From NCBI GenBank assembly GCA_037127255.1, contig JBANSL010000014.1, forward strand, positions 70,601,646 to 70,665,645: a DNA stretch of 64,000 nt, written 5' to 3'. Origin of the DNA: Persicaria tinctoria. Lineage: Eukaryota > Streptophyta > Magnoliopsida > Caryophyllales > Polygonaceae. The notes below the pieces were generated by a model that saw only the letters and a program-made list of their open reading frames with translations, was not told the DNA's origin and searched no databases. Positions 30,958 through 41,462 of this stretch are shown here, piece by piece. Made by a program: the position numbers and the translations under genes. Positions within the stretch are counted from its first letter, which is position 1, and each line of letters starts with the position of its first letter.

Positions 30958-33900
30958 TCAAGTTGGAGCGTGAAGATTCCGAATGCCCAACTTGCGAAGA
31001 AGAACATGAAACTGCGACTGCCCAAGAGCCTTTGTCAGAATGTCCGCCAGCTGCAAAGAGGAACGGATATGAGCATAGGGCTGTTATCTGAGCCGAACAG
31101 CTCGAGCTCGGCTCGGGCTCGGCTCGATAAAGCTCGGACTCGGCTCGTTCAAATACATAAAACAATAGATTGTTTCTTCGTTTTCCAAGAGATCGGCGAC
31201 TCGCCCAACATAATAAAGAAGCCAGTGAGGGAGCGGCGAGTAATGGGACACGTAGCGTAGTCGGAATCGCAATATGCGTTGAGCCGAAGAGCACTCGAGC
31301 GGGACAAGAAAATACCTTGTCCAGGGCACCCCTTTAAGTAGCGAACGACACGAAGGGCTGCCTGCCACCGATTAGCCGTCGGAGAGGTCATAAACTGAGC
31401 CAAGATGTGAACCGAGTGGCTCAGTTCGGGCCTGGTAATAGTGATGTAGATAAGTCGGCCAACCAATCGACGGTATTGTTCTGGCGACTCAAACAAAGGA
31501 CTGTCGTCGAGGGACAATTTGTGATTCTGCTCAATCGGAAAAGTGACGGGTTTGGATGCTAGAAGCCCAGTTTACGTCAAGATGTCGAGCGCGTATTTGC
31601 GCTGAGAAACAAAAAGTCCAGCAGGAGTCCGGGTGATCTCGAGGCCAAGAAAATACTTCAAAAGGCCAAGATCCTTCATGTGAAAGCGAGAATGCATAAA
31701 AGCCTTAAACCGGGCAATAGAGGCGGAGTCATTCCCTGCAATGATGAGATCGTCGACATAAACTAGAACATGTAACACAATGCCGGATAGCATATAGGAG
31801 AACAGGGAGTAGTCGGCGTAGGATTGAGCAAAGCCAAAATGCTTAAGAGCATAAGCAAGCTTGAAGAACCAATTGCGAGGCGCCTGTCGAAGACCATAGA
31901 TTTGCGAAGATGACAAACCTTGGACGAACCCGGAACAGAGAACCCATGAGGCAAAGTCATATAGACATCCTCATGCAAATCGCCGTGGAGAAATGCATTA
32001 TAAACATCCATTTGATGCAGTTCCCAATCCCGGATCGCAGCCACTGCTAAGAATACTTTGACAGACACCAGTTTAGCTACCGGAGCAAAGGTTTCAGAGT
32101 AATCGGTACCTTCAATCTGACGGTTGCCGAGCACAACAAGACGTGCCTTGTAGCGCTCTATGCTTCCGTTCGCCTTGTATTTCACACGGAAGACCCTTTT
32201 GCAGCCAATAGGGGTCTTATTAGGAGGAAGATCAACAACATCCCAAGTCCCATTGCGATATAGAGCGTCGATCTCGGCACGCATAGCATCTCGCCAATGT
32301 GGATGCCGAACGGCCTCACGGAAGGAGGTAGGTTCGGGGTTGGTCGTAACAGATGCGAGGTATCTGCGATGCTGCGAGGACAAGCAATCATAACTGACAT
32401 AATTGGCTAGAGGATACAACGTACCAGAAGACGTGACCGAAGAAGGATCCGACGAGATAGGATGTCCAGAGCGAACTGAGGTACAAACATAGTCCCGAAG
32501 GCGAGTATTAGGCCACGAAGTGCGAGTGCTGCGACGAGGAGGGGGAGGAGGTGGCGGGGGTGGACTCCCCCTGACGTCGACAGTGGGAGTGGGCTCGTCG
32601 TCATGGGACAGCGAAGTTGGGGTAGTGGCAGAAGGTTCGTCGTCAGGAGGTGACGAGGGAGTGGGGTTGCTGAAAGGAAACCGATGCTCATGGAAAGAGA
32701 TATCTCTTGAGGTAAACACAGCGTGGGTTTCCAAATCATAGAGACGCCACGCCTTCTGGCCGAAAGGATAGCCAAGAAAGACGCAACGTCGGCTTCGAGG
32801 AGCGAATTTGTTGGAGCTGCGGGGTACTTGGGCGGAGTAGCAGAGGCACCCGAAAACAAGAAGGTGAGAATAGTCAGGAGGTTTTTGAAATAGAAGTTCA
32901 TATGGAGTCTGTCCTTTAAGAAGAGGGGTTGGAGTGCGGTTGATGAGATAGCATGCGGTGAGGACGCATTCTCCCCAGAACTTCAATGGCAAAGAAGCTT
33001 GAAACAGAAGAGCTCGAGAGACATTGAGGATGTGACGGTGTTTACGCTCGACTCGACCATTCTGTTGAGGGGTGCCAACACAAGAGGACTCAAAGTGAAC
33101 GCCGTGGTCCTGGAGAAACGGTTTGAGAGCAAGGAACTCCGAACCGTAGTCACTGCGAAAGCATTTAATAGATTTGGGGAGAGCCAACGCAGCCAGGACA
33201 CCCTATCTCGGACTTCACCCGCTCCAATCAGCGTCCTTGAAGTGCGGTCCTAGAGCACAAAAAACTTGTCAGAAGATATAACCAAGCAAGATAGATCGAC
33301 CGAAAAACAAGCAGATGATAACAGATTGCAATCAAGGCCAGGAACAAGCAGCACATGAGAAATAGTCACTCCATAGGTGATACGTAGGCTGCCTGACCGA
33401 GTGGTAGTAGATATAGAAGCGTTCGGGAGTCGAATATGGCAAGGCGGAATATCAGTAAGATCATGGAGGAAGGTACCATCCCCTGTCATGTGAAACGAAG
33501 CTCCCGAATCGAAGATCCAAGGTGAAGACACAATACCTGACATGCGATCAGCAGAAGATTTAGAATGGAAGTCTTTGAATTTCTCAAAATTCAAAGACTT
33601 CCAATCAGGTTCAGAAACAAGGGAACCGAAAGCATCTCGGTCCGAAGGAGTCAGCGATTGCGTGCCCGAACAGGCCAAATTGGCGACGGTTGTGTGCATA
33701 GCAGAGCCACGAGCGAGCCCCTTTAAAGGCGGGTTGGACGGAGGAGTCGGGGATGAGGAGACGGGACCCCGGCCTGGTGGTGCGCCGGTCACCGGATCAG
33801 CAACCCCCTTTCCGTGGTTCCACCAATCAGGAAAGCCAATGACTTTGAAGCAAGAGGAGACGTCGTGACCAGTGCGCCCACAGTGTGTGCAGACAAGGCC

Positions 33901-34647
33901 ACTCTTGTCCGGCTTACCAGAGGGAGGGCGAGTCGGAGTGCGAGCGGCCAGAGCGAAGGAGTCGGAGCGAGCGTCTCGCTCCTTAGCAATGGACTGGAGG
34001 CGTTCTTCTTGGACAACCAGGGAGTAAATACGGTTGAGAGGAGGCAGGGGGTCCTGAGCGACGATCGTGGAGCGGATAGTCGCATAGGAGGCGTCGTCGA
34101 GACCCATCAGAAACTGATGAGCGCGCTCGGCTTCGCGCTCCTTGGCAGCATTACCACAAGTGCAGACGGTGGTTCCGATATAGGTGTTGAGCTCGTCCCA
34201 AAGTTTCTTGAGACGACCGAAGTAAGAAGAGATCGACTGGCCTTCCTGACGGCAACGAGCAATCTCAGATCGAATCTGAAGGATTCGAGGACCATTGCCG
34301 AAGGAGAACTGCTGATCGAGATCGTCCCAAAGCTCCTTGGCAGTAGCGAAGTAGGTGATGCTAGATCGGAGGGAGGACTCGATGGACTGAGCGATCCGCC
34401 CAATCAGCATAGAGTTGACGCACTTCCAGTAAGCCGCGTCGGTAGAGGTGGCCTCAGGTTGTTTGATGGTGCCATCGAGGAAACCATCTTTGAATTTGGC
34501 AGAAAAAGCATTAAGCATGGCGATCTTCCATTCAGGAAAGTTCTCACCACACAAGATCACAGGGCAAATAGCAAGGCCAGGGTGATCGGAAGGATGAAGG
34601 TAATAGGGCGAGGCAGGGATAAGGGCGACGGGAGGAGTGGCGGCCAT
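30958..34647 (-). pseudogene. Broken copia-2 gag-pol
   Basis: Gag (33250-34647) is open, with a CCHC knuckle CTHCGRTGHDVSSC and the protease motif DSGASFHMTG. The frame then stops. The pre-integrase domain and the first part of the integrase are missing: sequence jumps from the start of pol to SIKCFRSDYGSEF at about 33165. Integrase C-terminus and RT follow in another frame (31763-33187). A frameshift near 31916 precedes YGLRQAPRNWF and YVDD, and a TAA at 31573 interrupts the RT-RNase H connection. Most of RNase H between KKQSIV (about 31160) and QLADILTKALG (about 31030) is replaced by foreign DNA. The order of parts is copia; the lineage is not certain. Confidence 0.9.
31080..31160. repeat. 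GCTCGAGC-rich insert inside copia-2 RNase H
   Basis: GGGCTGTTATCTGAGCCGAA followed by CGAGCTCGGCTCGGGCTCGG resembles the left end of the hAT-like family at 16905 and 61689. It replaces the conserved RNase H core of copia-2. No flanking duplication or right end is visible, so it is probably the remnant of an insertion followed by a deletion. Confidence 0.6.
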
Positions 34648-35173
34648 GGGGAATTAGGTAGAGGATCAACAGTAGGTTTAGGGGTTTAGAAGGATCGGTA
34701 AGCCTGATACCATGTAGAAAAGGATAGGAGACAAAATTGTGCCTTTTCCATTGATTTGTAGTATCAATATATACAAAGAAACTAGGTCAGATCTTTCCTA
34801 ACTTACAAGAGAAGATATGGCTATACAGAATCAAATAAAATCTCTATACAAAAGATACACTATCTCAATAGTGTAAGAGGGGGTGCGGGAGGTGCATGTG
34901 AGGTTTTTTTCTCAGCAAAATGAAACCTTGAGGGGAAAGGTTTAAGAGTTTTTTTTTATGGAGAGAGAAGGAGAGAGATGAGGGACATTTTAGTGAGGAC
35001 AATTTTGTTATTTTTACCACAACAACATCTTCCAAGTCTTATAAACACCAAACATCATTCAGATTTTTTATAAAAAAAATCTCCACCTTCCACATCTCCA
35101 TAATCTATAAAATAAACTCCACCTTCAAAAAAACCTCTACCTCTCAAAAACACCGTTGTTGCCAAACACAGCC

Positions 35174-36902
35174 TTAGTAGGGAAAGATTATTTTAGGAGT
35201 TGGAGAGGATGTAGATTATTTATGGAATTATTCAAGGTGGAGAAGATTATTCGAGTTCTCGTGTTCACATCACAACAAATTTAGTAGGGAAAGATTAGCC
35301 GGGTTCTCGTATTTTTTGACATGGGACAAAACATCCTTCACATCACAAAAAATTTACATTGATTTAAAAAAAAAATGTATTTATACTTTATATACTTATA
35401 TTTACATATTTATAAATTTATTTATTAAAATAATCTTTTTTTTTTAATTATGAGTAATTTTGAAGCATAGTTTTTTAATAATATGAATCTACAATTATGA
35501 ATGGGTTTAATTTAGTGATTGGAAAACTTCCTTTTCTCGATATAATATAAATATATTATAATATTTTTTATTGTAAATTTGTGTATAAAATAATTAAGTA
35601 TTATACCCGATGTTATAGACAATCTGAATTACTTGTAAGAAGCTCTATAGCCACAATTCAAAGAATCTTATCCACTAAAAAATATAATTTTTTTCAAAGC
35701 CTTTTTTTTAGCTGCTAACCATGTCTCCATTCCATATGAAGAAGACCAATATATAATGCACTTAAAAAGCTCAATCAAACGGGTCTGAATCGTTCGACAA
35801 CTTCACCTATTTGTAATCTTGCAGAGTTGTTCATTAGTGAGAAATAAAATACAAAGGGAATAACACTATTTTTTCCGTGATCTCAAATCTCAATAGATCG
35901 ATTTCGAAAAGAAAAAAAAATCCATTCATAGAGTAATTGATTTCACGACTCCACCGTTATCCGACCCCATTGAGACATACATGATTGAGAATTTGAGATG
36001 AGCCAATCAACAATTTGCACTTATATTTTGTAGTGGATCGACATTGTCCTGTCACAGAAGATTATGATTCGATCTGCTTGCTTCTGGGTTTCCTTTTACT
36101 TCAAATTTCAGGGAGCTGAGGGTGAGAGTGAGTGATCGAGAGAGATATATCATCCCAAGCAAATCAATACAATGATTCATGCCGAATCGCAAACACACAC
36201 ATGTCCATACCATATAGAGTTATAGATAGAGCGCTAAAGGGTTGTCGATCTTACAATTAAAGTACTTAAAGTTTGTCTGTCAATGCAGGATTTGGCAGAT
36301 CGTCCATTATAGATCCACTCAGACTGTATACTGTATATATATAGAGCTTAGATTAGAGTTTGTTTGGATGTTTGCTCAACACTCTGGAGAAAATCACGCT
36401 TAAAAGATAGATTTTCTAAGATTTCCCAGAAATCGCCCGACATTTAGGCTTTTTTTCCCTTTCCAAAATCGCCATTTTTGTTTTTAGAAAATCAGGTCAT
36501 TTTTGTTAAGAGCATATTTTTCATTTCGGAGATTTTGAAAAATTTTACGGCGTTTTTTAGTTGGTAAATTCTCTATCTTATTTTCCAAAATGGGAAAGCT
36601 AAATAAACAAGTTTTTTTAAGTTTGCATCATTAAATTTCCAAAACTAAATCGTCCAAATCTTTGTAAAGGAAGTTGTTGGAGTTTTGGAGATTGTCTAAG
36701 TGTAAGTTGTATTCGATCTTAATTACTTTGTTTGATTAAATGTAAGAATTATAATACTTTTTCATGGAAAAATTATAATTTAAGAATTACACATTGTCAT
36801 GAGTACTTTTGAGGGGAAAAAAAAAATCCATAATGAGTACGATATGATAAAAAAAATTCAAATTGGATGAATTTAATTTGTTGATTCAGATCGGATATTG
36901 CC
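35174..36902. other. AT-rich intergenic DNA
   Basis: No coding region is supported. A GAGAGTGAGTGATCGAGAGA-like purine stretch lies near 36126 and a T-rich part near 36460-36560. Confidence 0.5.
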
Positions 36903-37049
36903 TTAGACCATCCTGTTCATAAATCTCTTTCCAGACTCATAACTTACTTTTTCACTGTCACGTCAGTTTATAAATCTCACTTTAGATTTTTTTTTTCAAC
37001 CCCCATTCATGAATCCGATCTCGGACTCATAACTTACTTTTCTTTTATT

Positions 37050-38020
37050 GGCGAAACTAATTAAAATAACCCGACCTTTAAGGGTGTGTTAAAAATATAT
37101 CCCAACCTTTCAAGTGTAAGATAAATATCCCGACCTTTAAAGGGGTGTTAAAAATATATCTCAACCTTTCAAATGTAATATAAATATCTCGACCTTTATA
37201 GGTGATGTTAAAATAATATCTCAAAAAAATTGTACAAAAAAAAAGCTAACACGACATGCATATATGACAAAAAAAATTAATAAAAAAACTTTTAAAAAAT
37301 CTATATAAAAAAATTATAGATTTACATATCTTTCGTCTTTTATATTTTATACACACTATTTTCTTATAACTCTATATTAAAAACCTTGTTTTATTAAACT
37401 ACTTTTCTTTTCTTTTCTTTTTTATCAAGGGAAAGAAATAAATTAATAAAATATAAATATATATAAAAAATGTTATATTTACAAGTGTTTAATATTTTAT
37501 TTAGATTATTTTTATATTTGAGGGATAACACCCATATTCATATAATGGACCATTTAACTAATTTCGCATTTTTGATAAAAATTTAAAATAGAAAGAAGAA
37601 TAGTTAGAATTTTAGTAAATAAATTATGTAAAAAAAATGGGACAATTGAACAAAGAAGAATAATATGGAAGATTGAAATATTAATAAAGTGTCTTGAATT
37701 TTTTTTTTAAAATAATAAATGAAAAAACTTGTTTTCTTAAACCCTTCTATTAATTTTTTATATATTTTTTTAAAATTTTATTTTTTTATTAATTTACTTT
37801 GCCACATATGTATGCCATGTTAGGTTTTTTTGGGTAGAGAATTATTTTATATATTATTTGAACATCACTTATAAAGGTTGATATATTTATATTACATTTG
37901 AAAGGTAGGGATACATTTTTAACATATCCTTAAAGGTCGGGATATTTATCTTACATTTGAAAGGTTGAGATATATTTTTAACACACCCTTAAAGGTCGGG
38001 TTATTTTAATTAGTTTTGCC
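37050..38020. mobile_element. Mutator-like MITE with subrepeated ends
   Basis: The left end GGCGAAACTAATTAAAATAA and the reverse complement of the right end GGCAAAACTAATTAAAATAA match. Each arm (about 150 bp) contains two or three copies of a unit with CGACCTTTAAGGGTGT and TATCCCAACCTTTCAA words. Flanks TTCTTTTATT and TTCTTTATT look like a 9-bp duplication with one indel. The interior is AT-rich and empty. It is related in style to 17043-18162. Confidence 0.7.
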
Positions 38021-38254
38021 TTCTTTATTTATCCTTTTTATTAAATCAAATTTCTATATAATAATAATAATAATTCAAAATTCAAAATGGGTTGAAACAA
38101 AATATTCAAAATTGCTGGAAAAATTACTGTTTATTTTGGAAAAAATTATTTTAATAATTTTTAAAAAAAAACATATGCAATATGGGTGTCTATGGGTAGA
38201 TAAAATTAATTCAAATTTGAATATAAATTTTATTTTTTTTAAATTATAAATAAA

Positions 38255-38872
38255 CTAGTATGATTTCCGCGCCATGACGCGTTTTTTTTAAACTAAAATA
38301 TTATATATAAAAATATTGTATAATATTAATAAATGTTAAGATAAAAATCATAAAAAAAAAACTTTACAATAAATGTATCTTACAATTATCTCATAAAATT
38401 ATTTTTAAAAAATCTTATGTAAAGGATAATACCCAAATATAGATATTTTCAATTACTCGGTAATAATAATATCAATATCATTATAACTTTATTTAAATAT
38501 GATGTGTCCTAACCAATAGTTATATTCAATGTTTTGAATTAAGCCCAATAGTTAGTAAAATTAAAGAAAAAAAGAAAAATAAAGGAAAAAGAAGAAAAAA
38601 ATGAGAATTAAAGAAAATCAAAGAAAAATATAATTGGTCAAGACTACTAAAATGTCTCTAATATTGACATATCATACTAAACTCTTCTAAATTAAGAGTT
38701 TATATAGATAGTTAGTAAAATTAAAGAAAAAAGAAAAATAAAGGAAAAAGAAGAAAAAAATGAGAATTAAAGAAAATCAAAGAAAAATATAATTGGTCAA
38801 GACTACTAAAATGTCTCTAAGATTAACACATCATACTAAACTCTTCTAAATTAAGAGTTTATATAGAATAGA
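38255..38872 (-). mobile_element. Small non-autonomous Helitron
   Basis: On the minus strand the 5' end is TCTATTCTATATAAACTC following an A. The 3' end is a hairpin CGCGTCATGGCGCGG, eight bases, and CTAG followed by T. A TC start, a 3' hairpin about 10 nt before CTRR, no inverted repeats and insertion between A and T are the Helitron rules. It has no coding capacity. A 160-bp tandem duplication covers its 5' half. Confidence 0.75.
38551..38868. repeat. 160-bp tandem duplication within the Helitron
   Basis: Units 38551-38710 and 38711-38868 both start GTTAGTAAAATTAAAGAAAA and end with TTAAGAGTTTATATAGA. They differ at a few bases and one A in an A-run. Each unit carries its own copy of the Helitron 5' end. 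Confidence 0.85.
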
Positions 38873-39210
38873 TGACAAAAAAAAAACAGATTTAAAGATT
38901 TTATTTTTATTGAGCTGCCACATGGCGCTCTCTGATTGGCTTTGTGGCACCCCAATTTCAACTTCTTTTTCATCCTCCAAGATATCGACACTGTTTGCCT
39001 CCTTTTTGGCTCCATACGACGTCATATCTTTTCTCCTCTACAGGCAAACGCACGCGGCTCCCGCCGCATGGCCTCGAGTTTGCCGCCCATGAACCCTACT
39101 TTTTAGGGTAGTTGCAGATGAACCTCACATCCCGGATTCATGCAAATTTTTTTTTCTCCTTATTTATTTCCACTTGGCAGGTTTATGAACCCTTGGGTTC
39201 ACTACTGCTC
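38873..39210. other. GC-richer flank, no supported gene
   Basis: A 60-codon open frame at 38910-39092 and CACATGGCGCTCTCTGATTGG-like sequence occur in what may be the right arm of the surrounding PIF-like element. Confidence 0.35.
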
Positions 39211-39213
39211 TTA

Positions 39214-39690
39214 TATAGTAGTCATAGTATAAACAATTGACGTACGTTTGAAATGAAAGTACCTTGAAAATGTATGAGAGTGTGATCGAGCATGAATGAA
39301 AATTAAGAACCATACTCATTCCACTTCTGATACCCATTTGAATTCTTATATGTATAAATACAGAGCGAGCTAGGTAGGTTAATTTAATCCTAAAATAATA
39401 GGTGAGTAATCACATCTTGTAGTGATGACAAGACTCGTGACAAAAAATAAATGCAATTAAATTGAAAGTTTGTGATATTTGTTGTAGTTTTAATTAAAAG
39501 TTGATAACACTACATATATGCAACTATATATATACTCCCTCCCTTAATTAAAATTTGTTATTTTAGAGTTTTACACACTTTTTAAGAAAGCAAATAAAAA
39601 TGCACTTATACCCCTAATTATTACTCTATTTTTTTACCTTTTCGAAAACTACAACTAACATCTGTCTAATCATTATAAGGGCAATTCTGT
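39214..39690. other. AT-rich intergenic DNA
   Basis: A Stowaway-like left end (CTCCCTCCCTTAATTAAAAT at about 39537) is present without a matching right end. Nothing else is supported. Confidence 0.4.
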
Positions 39691-39692
39691 AA

Positions 39693-41430
39693 CGTTGAAT
39701 ATGACTTTGCAACGTTGAATTAGACGTTGTTGGACGATCCAACCCTGAATAGCGTCCAATATGATGTTGAATAACGTATAATGAGACATTGTGTAAGGTC
39801 ATCAAACCCTATACAACGTCTAATTAGACGTTGTACATGGTCATCTTACCCTATACAACGTTCAGTTGAACGTTGTTTAGGGTGAATGTAATCAAAACGA
39901 ATGCAACGTCTAATTGGACGTTTAATACGGTTTGATGAACTCAACTTCCCTATAAAAAGGCTTATGCCCGCATTTTGGAATTGCACCACAACAATACCAC
40001 ATTTCCTTCCTTCCATGGTGGGAACAAGTAACAATTCAATCATGTATCCATGGAGGTTGTGAGGAGTGAACATCGTGAATCGACGTCCTATATTGATTTC
40101 ATAATCAGTTGGGTTCGGTACCCAAAACCCCCACAAGAGTCCGACTGTGGGTGTCGCCATCCAGCCTACAGTGTCATTCATCCTTTCACGTTGTTTGGGG
40201 TCGAGTGTGTCAAGGATACACATATTTCCACCCCCATCCCGTTCGGGTGCAAGTACTGCAACCTTTTTCATCACGACGTCCGTGGCACGTATAACTGCAG
40301 AGTTGGGAACCTTCTAGTTGAAGGTATGACATCATTCTTCCCATGAGGTACACATATTGGACTACGGGGATGTAGGTCGATTCATCGAGACCCTTGTGAT
40401 TGAAGCAAATTTGGATGTCGGGAGATTCACATTCAATGAGGTAAAGATTTAAGTCATTCCAAATATGAGACCCATTAGGTTGTAGGCAGTTGTTACAAAA
40501 CATTGTTGCAAAGTCAGCGCTCCCTCACTGTTGTCTTTCTCCATGTAATAGTCTTATTGTTTTCAAGTTTTTTTAAATCTATGTAAGCAGTTTTATAAAT
40601 GATAAATTAGGTTTTGCCACGTTCTTGTGTTTCTTTTTTAATGCAAATGATAAGTTAGCTTTAAACACGTTCTTACTAACGGGGTACTAGGAACCTTCAA
40701 ATACATTTCGAATGCAAATCATAAGCTGAAATAACAATACATCAGATACATTAAAATGGGTTAAGTGCAATTTTTGAAATTGAGGGATTTGTAGATTGCC
40801 CCCCTACACCTACTCACTTTCATCGCTCTCAACATCTATTCGTGAGGCCTCATAAAAAATAGTCACCGAAAAGCAAAAGTTTCCCCATACGTAAACAACA
40901 ACATCGAGCCGCGGCAAATGACGTGGTTTGTCGCGAAGATAGTCCATCCCTCAGTTAACCACAAATGATTGTTCATGTCTCGTGACACTCAAACGGCAAA
41001 TTTCGGCCTGGAGCGAGATCGAAGGAAGACTTACCATCCCGCAAGATCTCTGTCCAGAGTATCAAAGTTAGCAAGGAGTCACTACACAAATCAAAGAAGA
41101 AGTATGTTAAATACGGAAATTATATTGTCATACAACCACAAAACACTACGGAAATTAAATATGAATTACAAGCTCGGGAATTGATGCTAAAGATTTGATA
41201 TAAATCTAATGAAATGAGCGGGAGTAGGGGCAGATGAGCCCATTGTAGATGATAACTTGTGCAGAAAGACTGTATAGTAGCAACATGAGTGATGAAAGCA
41301 ACCACAATCCACTCAACTATTATAGGGGCGTCGTGGTGAAGTCCACATCACAACGTCCAATTACACGTTATAATGAAATATTGGATTCAATATTTTAAAG
41401 CACGCTCAATTGGACGTTGCACATCATTAG
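39693..41430. mobile_element. Candidate element with palindromic ACGT subterminal repeats
   Basis: AACGTCTAATTAGACGTT-type words, in both orientations, cluster at 39693-39950 and again at 41335-41425. Between them lies a GC-richer coding-like stretch (40040-40350). Clusters of short repeats at both ends of a segment are usual for CACTA and some MULE elements. I find no clear terminal repeat or target duplication. Confidence 0.4.
40050..40346 (+). CDS. Unidentified ORF with a Cys/His cluster
   Basis: 98 codons, not recognised. It contains CGCRHP and later CKYCNLFHHDVRGTYNC, a CxxC...HH...C pattern reminiscent of, but not equal to, a zinc knuckle. The opposite strand is also open here (39846-40274 and 40210-40503), so the coding strand is not certain. 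It sits between the two palindromic repeat clusters and may be a captured or transposase-derived fragment. Confidence 0.25.
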   Translation: MEVVRSEHRESTSYIDFIISWVRYPKPPQESDCGCRHPAYSVIHPFTLFGVECVKDTHISTPIPFGCKYCNLFHHDVRGTYNCRVGNLLVEGMTSFFP

Positions 41431-41462
41431 CCAAGACCGATCGGACTCATTGGGCTTTCAAA

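Larger units (their letters stand above)
30793..34870 (-). mobile_element. Defective Ty1/copia retrotransposon (copia-2)
   Basis: LTRs of 158 bp (30793-30950 and 34713-34870) differ at two adjacent positions. A perfect 5-bp duplication GTGTA flanks it (30788-30792 and 34871-34875). The primer-binding site TGGTATCAGGCT abuts the upstream LTR (34701-34712, minus strand). The near-identical LTRs show recent insertion even though the coding part is badly damaged. It must therefore have been mobilised in trans or damaged very recently. Confidence 0.93.
30694..35173. mobile_element. Tourist-like MITE split by copia-2
   Basis: The left part 30694-30792 begins GGCTATGTTTGGTGGG. The right part 34871-35173 ends CCAAACACAGCC, whose reverse complement is GGCTGTGTTTGG. 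With copia-2 removed this leaves about 400 bp, a usual MITE size. The right flank reads TTA, as expected of PIF/Harbinger insertions; the left flank reads TTT, so the duplication is imperfect. Confidence 0.5.
36906..39210. mobile_element. Possible PIF/Harbinger-type element with nested insertions
   Basis: TTA flanks the segment on both sides (36903-36905 and 39211-39213). The left end GACCATCCTGTTCATAAATC weakly resembles the reverse complement of the right end, GAGCAGTAGTGAACCC...TTCATAAACC. It contains a MULE-type MITE and a small Helitron. Inverted-end similarity is low, so this is tentative. Confidence 0.35.

Noticed and set aside
33814..34689. 291-codon plus-strand frame over copia-2 gag
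   Set aside because: Antisense shadow of the gag frame with matching codon structure on the minus strand.
39537..39600. Stowaway-like left end CTCCCTCCCTTAATTAAAAT
   Set aside because: No matching right end with TA flank within a usual distance.
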